DNA from: CAUZJO01 sp963580245
GTDB taxonomy: Bacteria; Sumerlaeota; Sumerlaeia; MVZB01
DNA: 11,399 nucleotides
Direction of reading: 5' to 3'
Assembly (NCBI GenBank): GCA_963580245.1
Contig: CAUZJO010000150.1
Location: 1-11,399 of the forward strand
How positions within the stretch are numbered: the stretch's first letter is position 1; each line of letters opens with the position of its first letter. Positions 6,285-11,399 of this stretch are shown here, in pieces. A model generated the notes under the pieces. The model was not told the origin of the DNA. It made no database searches and saw only the letters and a list, made by a program, of their open reading frames with translations. The translations under genes were made by a program, and so were the position numbers.

Positions 6285-7106
6285 CTAGAGGACGGGTAGT
6301 CGGGGTCGAATTGTGAGCGAACGACGCGTTCGGGGGCGGATGAAGCCCCGGCGACTGGCCCGGCAGAACGCAAGGACCGAGGCGGCGAAGGGGCAGTCGC
6401 CAAACCGTTGCTCGATGGCCGTGTAGTTCTCCTCCAGCGACCGACCGCGGTTGAACAGCTCGCGATAAACCTGGCCGATGCGCTCGATCTGGGGCTCGGT
6501 GAATCGGTTGCGCCGCAGGCCGACCGCGTTGGGACCGTAGGGCCGGGCGGGGTGGCCGTCGGCGAGCAGGTAGGGTGGGACGTCCCGGCTGACTTTGGTG
6601 TTGGCCCCGATCATCACGTATTCTCCGAGCCGGGAGAACTGGTGGATGCCGACCAGGCCGCCGACCATCGCCCCCCGGCCCACCTGGACCTCGCCGCCCA
6701 GCGTCGCCCCGTTGACGAGGACGGCCCCTTCCTCGATCACACACTCGTGGGCGACGTGGGAATAGGCCAACAGCACCACACGCGGACCGACGCGGGTGAC
6801 GCCCCCCTCGCGCGTCCCGCGATTGACGGTGACGAACTCGCGGACGATCGTCTCATCACCGATCTCGGCGCGCGAGACCTCCCCCTTGTGCTTCAAATCC
6901 TGACTCGCCGTCCCGAGGCAGGCGTAATTGTAGACCTCGACGCCTCGGCCCAGCCGCAGCCGCTTGCCCAGCGTCACATGCGCCCCGATCCGGCACCCCT
7001 CGCCGATCACCACCTCGGCTTCGACGATCGTATAGGGTCCGATCGTGGCATCCTCGGCGATTTGGGCCGAGGGATCAACGATGGCGGTGGGATGGATGGA
7101 TGGCAA
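6285..7106 (-). CDS. lpxA: UDP-N-acetylglucosamine O-acyltransferase (LpxA)
   Basis: This is the first enzyme of lipid A synthesis, adding a hydroxyacyl chain from ACP to the 3-OH of UDP-GlcNAc. The 273 residues begin with left-handed beta-helix hexapeptides (IHPTAIVDPSAQI, EVVIGEGCRIGAHVTLG) and end with the helical LpxA C-terminal domain (from about 190). YSHVAHEC places the catalytic histidine at His120 (E. coli His125), and HQF at 155-157 and DVPPY at 175-179 are conserved. Two changes stand out by ungapped alignment to E. coli: His144 is Glu139 and the chain-length ruler Gly173 is Ala168. The arginine-rich tail makes it slightly longer than usual. The start is a TTG at 7106; no ATG or GTG is available upstream in frame. 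It lies 143 bases after the gatB stop on the same strand and is probably in the same operon. The usual lpxD and fabZ neighbours are absent. Confidence 0.88.
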   Translation of the reverse strand: MPSIHPTAIVDPSAQIAEDATIGPYTIVEAEVVIGEGCRIGAHVTLGKRLRLGRGVEVYNYACLGTASQDLKHKGEVSRAEIGDETIVREFVTVNRGTREGGVTRVGPRVVLLAYSHVAHECVIEEGAVLVNGATLGGEVQVGRGAMVGGLVGIHQFSRLGEYVMIGANTKVSRDVPPYLLADGHPARPYGPNAVGLRRNRFTEPQIERIGQVYRELFNRGRSLEENYTAIEQRFGDCPFAASVLAFCRASRRGFIRPRTRRSLTIRPRLPVL

Positions 7107-7112
7107 TTTTTG

Positions 7113-7133
7113 GGTCTCGGGTATCGGGTCTCG
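7113..7133. repeat. Three tandem heptamers just upstream of lpxA
   Basis: GGTCTCG, GGTATCG and GGTCTCG follow each other without gaps at 7113-7133, six bases upstream of the lpxA TTG start. They replace a visible ribosome-binding site. Another simple repeat, GATG units at 7091-7102, lies just inside the gene start. Confidence 0.6.
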
Positions 7134-7153
7134 GCGCGTAGTCGTCCTCGCTA

Positions 7154-7249
7154 GGGCTTCGGCGAGTGAATGGCGAACTTGGGCTTATCCGCCGTGTGTT
7201 TACCAAAGTCGGACTTGTCCGCCGTAGATTCAGCGAAGGTGGAAGGTTC
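7154..7249 (-). other. In-frame open tail after the gatB stop, with two 10-residue repeats
   Basis: Directly after the gatB TGA (7250-7252) the same frame stays open for 32 codons to a TAG at 7151-7153. It would encode EPSTFAES, then TADKSDFGKH, TADKPKFAIH, then SPKP. The DNA units are exactly 30 bases each, with 21 of 30 positions equal. The tail could be a readthrough extension, a former C-terminus cut off by a TGA mutation, or a short repeat with an accidental open frame. No start codon is available for an independent gene. Confidence 0.4.
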
Positions 7250-8689
7250 TCAGTCCTTGATCTTCTCCAATATCAGCTCGTTGACCAATTTTGGATTGGC
7301 CTTGCCGCGTGTGGCTTTCATCACCTGGCCGACCAGCGCGCCGACGGCCCGTTCCTTGCCCGCCTTGATTTTAGCCACCGCATCGGGGTTGTTGGCGATG
7401 ACTTCGGTGACGATCGGATCGATGGTCGAGGCGTCGGTGATCTGGACCAGCCCGCGGGCCTTGACGATCTCGCCCGGGGCGCCCTCGCCCGCCATCATGC
7501 CCTTATACACCTCTTTGGCGATCTTGCCGCTGATCGTCCCGTCATCGATCAGCTTGACCAGTTCGGCCAGGCCCTGGGCGGGGATCGGATAATCTTCAAA
7601 CTCGCGGTCCGCGTCCTCGCCCAGCCAACGCAAGGCCTCGGTCATGATCCAGTTGCCGACGGCCTTGGGGTTCTGGTGCGCCGCGACGGCGCATTCGTAA
7701 TAATCGGCCATCGCCTTCTGGGCCGTCAAGACCCCCGCGTCGTATTCGGAAAGACCGAAGTTGGTGATGAACCGGTTGCGGCGGGCTTCGGGCAGTTCGG
7801 GGTTCTCGGCGCGAACGCGGTCGATCCAGGCGTCGTCGATTTCCATCTGGACCAGGTCGGGGTCGGGGAAGTAGCGGTAGTCGTGGGCGACCTCCTTGGT
7901 GCGCATCGAGCGTGTCCGGCCCGTGGTTTCGTCCCACAGGCGCGTCTCCTGGACCACCCGTCCGCCGGCCTCCAGCTCGGCGATCTGGCGGTGCTGCTCG
8001 ACCTCGATGCACTTGAGGGCCACCCGGATCGAGTTCAGGTTCTTGACCTCGACCTTGGTTCCCAGCGTCTGGGACCCCTCGGGGCGCACCGAGATGTTCA
8101 GCTCGAAGCGCAGGCGCCCCTCGTGCATGTTGCAGTCGCTGACCTCGGTGTATTCGAGCAGGTTCTTCATCGCCTTCATCAGGGTCTCGGCCTCGGCGGC
8201 CGAGCGCAGGTCGGGCTCGGTCACGATCTCGAGCAGCGGGGTGCCGGCGCGGTTGAGGTCGACCAGCGAATAATCGGCGCCGGGGTCATCGGGGTGGATG
8301 TTCTTGCCCGCGTCCTCTTCGAGATGGACGTTGTGGATGCCGATCCGTTTGGCGCCGTCGTCCGTCGGCAATTCGAACCAGCCGTCCACGCCCAGGTTCT
8401 TGCGCAGTTGGCTGATCTGATAATTCTTGGGCAGGTCCGGGTAGTAGTAGTTCTTGCGCTCGAATTGCGCGTCGCGCGTGATCGCGCAATTGAGCGCCAA
8501 CGCCGCCCGCATGGACAACTCCATCGCCCGGCGGTTCAGCACCGGCAACACCCCCGGCATCCCGAGGCAAATCGGGCAAACCTGGGTATTGGGCGCCTGG
8601 CCGAACGCCGTCGAACAGCCGCACCAGACCTTCGAGGCGGTCATCAGTTCACAGTGGACCTCAAATCCGATGACGGTTTCCCAGTTCAT
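7250..8689 (-). CDS. gatB: Aspartyl/glutamyl-tRNA(Asn/Gln) amidotransferase subunit B
   Basis: GatB binds mischarged Asp-tRNA(Asn) or Glu-tRNA(Gln) and phosphorylates the aminoacyl group before amidation with ammonia from GatA. The 479 residues start NWETVIGFEVHCEL. A zinc site follows, CGC (23-25) and CPIC (38-41), then the GatB core signatures (KNYYYPDLPKNYQISQ, LEEDAGK, DLNRAGTPLLEIVTEPD, CNMHEGRLRFELNISVRP), the EARRNRF segment, and the C-terminal YqeY-like tRNA-contact domain (last 150 residues, ending LVNELILEKIKD). The ATG at 8687-8689 overlaps the gatA TGA (ATGA), so translation is coupled and I rejected the upstream start in gatA. The length is normal. It is followed by an unusual open tail and then lpxA. 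Confidence 0.95.
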   Translation of the reverse strand: MNWETVIGFEVHCELMTASKVWCGCSTAFGQAPNTQVCPICLGMPGVLPVLNRRAMELSMRAALALNCAITRDAQFERKNYYYPDLPKNYQISQLRKNLGVDGWFELPTDDGAKRIGIHNVHLEEDAGKNIHPDDPGADYSLVDLNRAGTPLLEIVTEPDLRSAAEAETLMKAMKNLLEYTEVSDCNMHEGRLRFELNISVRPEGSQTLGTKVEVKNLNSIRVALKCIEVEQHRQIAELEAGGRVVQETRLWDETTGRTRSMRTKEVAHDYRYFPDPDLVQMEIDDAWIDRVRAENPELPEARRNRFITNFGLSEYDAGVLTAQKAMADYYECAVAAHQNPKAVGNWIMTEALRWLGEDADREFEDYPIPAQGLAELVKLIDDGTISGKIAKEVYKGMMAGEGAPGEIVKARGLVQITDASTIDPIVTEVIANNPDAVAKIKAGKERAVGALVGQVMKATRGKANPKLVNELILEKIKD

Positions 8690-10173
8690 CGTGTTCCGCC
8701 CGTCTCGGCAATTTCCGGCCGTTCCTTCCACCACCCTTGGCTCTGCTCATACGCATGCGCGGCCTGGAGGAGTCGAGCTTCCTCGAAAGCCGGGGCCATG
8801 AGTTGCAGCCCGATGGGCAAACCCTCGCCATTGAAACCGCACGGCAGCGATAAACCGGGCAGTCCGGCCAGGTTGGCGGGAATCGTGAAGATGTCGCTGA
8901 GGTACATCTTGAGGGGGTCGTCCAGTTTCTCGCCTTGCTTGAAAGCGACCGTCGGGGAGGTCGGCGTGGCGATGAGGTCGACCCGGTCGAACGCGCGCTC
9001 GAAATCGCGCTTGATCAGCGTTCGCGCCTTGAGCGCCTTGTTGTAATAGGCGTCATAGAAGCCGGCCGAGAGGACGTAGGTCCCAAGCATGATGCGCCGT
9101 TTGACCTCCTCGCCGAAGCCCTCGCTACGCGTGCGCGTGTACATATCGATGATGTTGTCGGTCCCCGTCGCGCGGTAGCCGTACTGCGCGCCGTCATAGC
9201 GCGCCAGGTTGCTCGATGCCTCGGCCGTGCAGCAGATGTAGTAGACGGCGACGGCGTATTCGGTGTGGGGCAGGCTGATCTCGATGATCTCGGCGCCGAG
9301 GCCGGCCAGCGCTTCGACCGCGCGCCGGACGGCCTGCTCGACCTCGGGGTCCAACCCCTCGACGAAGGTTTCCTTGGGCAGGCCGACGCGCAGGCCCTTG
9401 ATTTCCCTTCCCAACGACGCGGTGAAATCGGGCGTCTCGACCGGCGCGGAGGTCGAATCCAGCGGGTCATGGCCAGCGAGGACGCCCAGCAGGATCGCCG
9501 CGTCCTCGATGGTGCGGGTCATCGGGCCGATCTGATCGAGCGAGGAGGCGAAGGCCACCAGGCCGTAACGCGAGACCCGCCCGTACGTCGGTTTGAGGCC
9601 GACCACGCCGCAGTGCGCCGCCGGCTGGCGGATCGAGCCGCCGGTGTCGGTCCCCAGCGCGGCGGGGCATTCTCCGACCGCCACCGCCGCGGCCGAACCG
9701 CCCGAGCTGCCGCCCGGGATACGCCCCAGATCCCAGGGATTGGCCGTCGGGTGGTAGGCCGAATGCTCGCAACTGGAACCCATCGCGAACTCGTCCATGT
9801 TGAGCTTGCCGAGAAAGACGGCCCCGGCCGCGCGCAACTTCGCGACGGCGGTGGCGTCGTAGGGGGGCCGGTAGTCGCCAAGCATCTTCGACCCGCAAGT
9901 GGTCAGCTCACCCTGGGTGCAGAGGATGTCTTTGAGGCCCAAGGGAACACCCAGCAGCGGCCCCTCGCGACCCTCGCGCCGGGCACTGTCGGCGGTGTCG
10001 GCCTGGGCCAAGGCACTTTCGGGGGTGACCCGCAGGAAAGCCCGGACCTTGGCGTCCACCGCCCCGATCCGATCCAGGTAACGCTCGGTCAGGTCGCGAC
10101 TCGAAGCTTCACCTTGGTTCAGTTTGCGCGCGATTTGGGCAATGGTCAGCGAAGAGCACTCGTTGTCCATCAA
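8686..10173 (-). CDS. gatA: Aspartyl/glutamyl-tRNA(Asn/Gln) amidotransferase subunit A
   Basis: GatA is the glutaminase subunit of GatCAB and feeds ammonia through a channel to GatB. The 495 residues carry the amidase signature: Lys81 in PLGLKDILC, the cis-serine Ser156 in PGGSSGGSAAAVAVG, and the nucleophile Ser180 in GTDTGGSIRQPAA. These are the three residues of the Lys-Ser-Ser triad. RVSRYGLVAFASSLDQIGPM and the C-terminal LPGLSLPCGF are also family-typical. The start is ATG-ATG at 10171-10173; either could be used and no strong ribosome site is visible. It lies 122 bases downstream of gatC, and its stop overlaps gatB. The cys-rich variants (Cys6, Cys188) are not unusual. Confidence 0.95.
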   Translation of the reverse strand: MMDNECSSLTIAQIARKLNQGEASSRDLTERYLDRIGAVDAKVRAFLRVTPESALAQADTADSARREGREGPLLGVPLGLKDILCTQGELTTCGSKMLGDYRPPYDATAVAKLRAAGAVFLGKLNMDEFAMGSSCEHSAYHPTANPWDLGRIPGGSSGGSAAAVAVGECPAALGTDTGGSIRQPAAHCGVVGLKPTYGRVSRYGLVAFASSLDQIGPMTRTIEDAAILLGVLAGHDPLDSTSAPVETPDFTASLGREIKGLRVGLPKETFVEGLDPEVEQAVRRAVEALAGLGAEIIEISLPHTEYAVAVYYICCTAEASSNLARYDGAQYGYRATGTDNIIDMYTRTRSEGFGEEVKRRIMLGTYVLSAGFYDAYYNKALKARTLIKRDFERAFDRVDLIATPTSPTVAFKQGEKLDDPLKMYLSDIFTIPANLAGLPGLSLPCGFNGEGLPIGLQLMAPAFEEARLLQAAHAYEQSQGWWKERPEIAETGGTR

Positions 10174-10295
10174 GCTCGGCTCACGACTGGCGTGGAAACC
10201 CCTGGAGATCGAGGAGCGGGAACGATTGAGAAAGGGCGGAGTATCAGTAAAACTCTAAAATAGACCGAATCTTAATATGATCGCCCCTCTCCTCC
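10174..10295 (-). other. 122-base spacer between gatC and gatA
   Basis: The other junctions among the Tudor gene, gatC, gatA and gatB are 4-base overlaps, so this gap is out of pattern. It contains an A+T-rich patch at about 10245-10280 (minus strand includes CATATTAAG and TCTATTTTAGAG). This could hold an internal promoter for gatA, but I see no clean -35/-10 pair and no hairpin. Confidence 0.3.
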
Positions 10296-10592
10296 TCACT
10301 GCTCTTGAATAATCGGCGGGACGCGGAAGCAGCCGGCTTCGGCTTGCGGCGCGTTGGCCAAGGTCTCGGCGTTGCTCAGCGAAGGCCTATTCTTGTCCTC
10401 GCGCATCACGTTGGTCAAGGCCAGCGCGTGGGAGGTCGGCTCGACGTCCTCGGTGTCGAGTTCGTTGAGCTTGTCGACGTACTCCAAAATACGGCCGAGT
10501 TGATCGGCGAAGGCGTCGGCTTGCTCGTCGGTGAACTCGAGGCGAGAGAGCAGCGCGACGTGCCGCACCTGCTCGCGAGTGAACTGGTTCAT
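10296..10592 (-). CDS. gatC: Aspartyl/glutamyl-tRNA(Asn/Gln) amidotransferase subunit C
   Basis: GatC wraps around GatA and GatB and stabilises the complex. The 98-residue length and the motifs REQVRHVALLSRLEFTDEQ (N-terminal helix), FADQLGRILEYVDKLNELDT, and VEPTSHAL followed by NVMREDKNRPSLS are all family-typical, as is the C-terminal GCFRVPPIIQ. The ATG at 10590-10592 overlaps the TGA of the upstream Tudor-like gene as ATGA, giving translational coupling. It is the first of the gatCAB genes; gatA follows after a 122-base spacer. Confidence 0.94.
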   Translation of the reverse strand: MNQFTREQVRHVALLSRLEFTDEQADAFADQLGRILEYVDKLNELDTEDVEPTSHALALTNVMREDKNRPSLSNAETLANAPQAEAGCFRVPPIIQEQ

Positions 10593-11056
10593 GGTTTGCT
10601 CTTGTCGCCCTCGTCCTTATCGCTGACCTCCTCGGTCTCGTCCTCGTCAAAGCCGGCGACCTCGCTTTCCTCATCCTTGATAGCCAATGACTCGTCGTCG
10701 CCGATCTCTGGGATCTCGAGCGAGACCTCCTCGCCCTCGGGCTCCTCGACCGGTTTTTTCGCAACCGCTTTGGCCTTCGGCTTGGCTCGTGTCTTGGGCT
10801 TGGGTTCGGCGATTTCGGCCCTCATTTTCTCGACCGACTTCAGCGACGTCGTGCCGACCTTTACTAGGTTGGCGTAACGCAACATCACCTTTTTCTGCCC
10901 CTCCTCGGAGAAAATGATGATCGCCTTGGCCTGCTCGCCCATCCCCGAGCGAAACAATACCGTCCCCACGCCCCACTTCACATGTTTGACCTGGTCCCCG
11001 ATCTCGATCTGGTCCCATGCGGTCGCTGTCGCGACTTGCTCAACTTGTTTACCCAT
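10589..11056 (-). CDS. Stand-alone UvrD/PcrA C-terminal Tudor-like domain protein with charged tail
   Basis: Of 155 residues, about 18-67 (EIGDQVKHVKWGVGTVLFRS, then KAIIIFSEEGQKKVMLRYANLVKV) match the pattern GDxVxHxxFGxGTV...FxxxGxKKLxLxYAxLxK. That pattern is the small Tudor-like domain at the C-terminus of UvrD/PcrA helicases, which contacts RNA polymerase; CarD/CdnL proteins use a related fold. No helicase motifs are present. After a short helix (71-83) comes a low-complexity tail, first Lys/Ala/Pro-rich (84-103), then strongly acidic (104-150), probably disordered. The ATG at 11054-11056 has AGAGGA close upstream. Its TGA overlaps the gatC ATG, so it leads the gat operon. A role in transcription or nucleic-acid binding is inference. 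Confidence 0.72.
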   Translation of the reverse strand: MGKQVEQVATATAWDQIEIGDQVKHVKWGVGTVLFRSGMGEQAKAIIIFSEEGQKKVMLRYANLVKVGTTSLKSVEKMRAEIAEPKPKTRAKPKAKAVAKKPVEEPEGEEVSLEIPEIGDDESLAIKDEESEVAGFDEDETEEVSDKDEGDKSKP

Positions 11057-11211
11057 GTTCCTCTTACCTGTGGTGATTCGCTACTGTCCCGGGGTTCAAT
11101 GTCATTCGTTCGATCTCGCCTGGAGGCGCTTACGGCCATTCGTTCCGGCCCCGGCCCGCAAACAAGCCAGCTTCCAGCATCAACGTGCCGGTTGCAACTG
11201 GAAATTGCCGT

Positions 11212-11275
11212 CGCGAGCGCGAAGCTCGCGGGGTGGACCTCATAGACCCGTGAGATCCGCCCCAAGCTCTTGGGG
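11212..11275. repeat. Two GC hairpins between the transposase remnant and the gat operon
   Basis: CGCGAGC-GCGAA-GCTCGCG (11212-11230) and CCCCAAGCTCTTGGGG (11260-11275) are perfect 7-bp inverted repeats 29 bases apart. They lie between the transposase stop (11299) and the Tudor gene start (11056), a 242-base gap with no other gene. They may be the right-end structure of the ISKra4-type element or a terminator shielding the operon; neither has a T-run. The operon promoter must lie in or near this gap, but I could not place it. Confidence 0.45.
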
Positions 11276-11298
11276 TGCACGACATAAATGTGGGGGTT

Positions 11299-11399
11299 TC
11301 AGGAGCCGGTGTCTTCCCAGAACTGCTCGAAGCGGCCCGAGTAGAGGCAGCAACGCGCCGCGATGATGGCGTTGGCCCCGCTCACCGACCAGAACATGC
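11299..11399 (-). CDS. C-terminus of an ISKra4-type transposase, cut by the window edge
   Basis: The last 32 codons before a TGA at 11299-11301 read MFWSVSGANAIIAARCCLYS followed by GRFEQFWEDTGS. The pattern (G)MxWSxxGANAIIxLRCxxxSGRFxxFW is the conserved C-terminus of ISKra4-family transposases, near the last catalytic acidic residue. The rest of the protein lies beyond 11399, so it cannot be said whether the element is intact. It sits directly upstream of the Tudor-gatCAB operon on the same strand, so transcription from the element could reach the operon. Confidence 0.7.
   Translation of the reverse strand, partial: MFWSVSGANAIIAARCCLYSGRFEQFWEDTGS

Noticed and set aside
6154..6744. 196-codon minus-strand frame overlapping lpxA
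   Set aside because: Arg/Pro-rich out-of-frame reading of lpxA; the true frame has clear hexapeptide repeats.
7166..9046. Very long plus-strand open frame opposite gatB and part of gatA
   Set aside because: It is the antisense shadow of two certain genes; high GC removes stops. It has no ribosome site and its composition is Asp/Leu/Val-biased with no domain.
8935..10263. 442-codon plus-strand open frame opposite gatA
   Set aside because: Antisense shadow of gatA, biased to Arg/Asp/Gly, with no recognisable domain.
10978..11280. 100-codon minus-strand frame upstream of the Tudor gene
   Set aside because: Runs out of frame into the Tudor gene, has no domain, and spans two hairpins; most likely non-coding.

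Overview
This is a GC-rich bacterial window made of two parts. The right two thirds is tidy housekeeping DNA; the left third is a mosaic of gene and transposon remnants. The gene set points to a Gram-negative, planctomycete-like (PVC-type) bacterium. It includes LpxA for lipid A, the indirect Asn/Gln-tRNA amidation pathway GatCAB, a prokaryotic SpeD, a secreted right-handed beta-helix protein with a C-terminal dockerin/EF-hand-like segment, a LamG protein, and frequent TTG/GTG starts. The phylum assignment is inference.

Left third (1 to about 4500). Two hypothetical minus-strand frames (42-236 and 256-591) are followed by about 360 bases with no clear gene. Next comes a 55-codon scrap of a type I restriction HsdR subunit (953-1118, plus), which abuts the broken inner end of an IS3-family element (about 1118-1540, minus: complete OrfA, first codons of OrfB). 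The outer end of that IS meets a beta-helix/dockerin gene (1570-2964, plus) that has no signal peptide and looks truncated at its 5' end. Convergent to it lies a frameshifted LamG gene (3174-4116, minus), and downstream of its stop there is a second, decayed copy of part of the LamG domain (2998-3170).

Middle (4488-6284). A small membrane-anchored TPR protein (minus) is divergent from a probable two-gene plus-strand unit: an AdoMet decarboxylase-like SpeD and an NADPH-dependent FMN reductase-like flavoprotein. A GC hairpin follows this unit. Two DnaA-box-like sites lie between it and lpxA.

Right (6285-11056, all minus). A probable operon runs, in transcription order, from a stand-alone UvrD/PcrA-type Tudor-like protein with a charged tail, through gatC, gatA and gatB, to lpxA. 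The Tudor gene overlaps gatC, and gatA overlaps gatB, each by ATGA, which indicates translational coupling. The gatC-gatA gap is 122 bases. Between gatB and lpxA an open frame continues past the gatB stop and encodes two copies of a 10-residue repeat. The window ends in the C-terminus of an ISKra4-type transposase (11299-11399).

I found no tRNA, rRNA or CRISPR array, and no complete novel system. The best leads are the Tudor-gatCAB linkage, the post-stop repeat tail of gatB, non-standard active-site positions in SpeD and LpxA, and a start-codon-sequestering hairpin in the IS3 leader.
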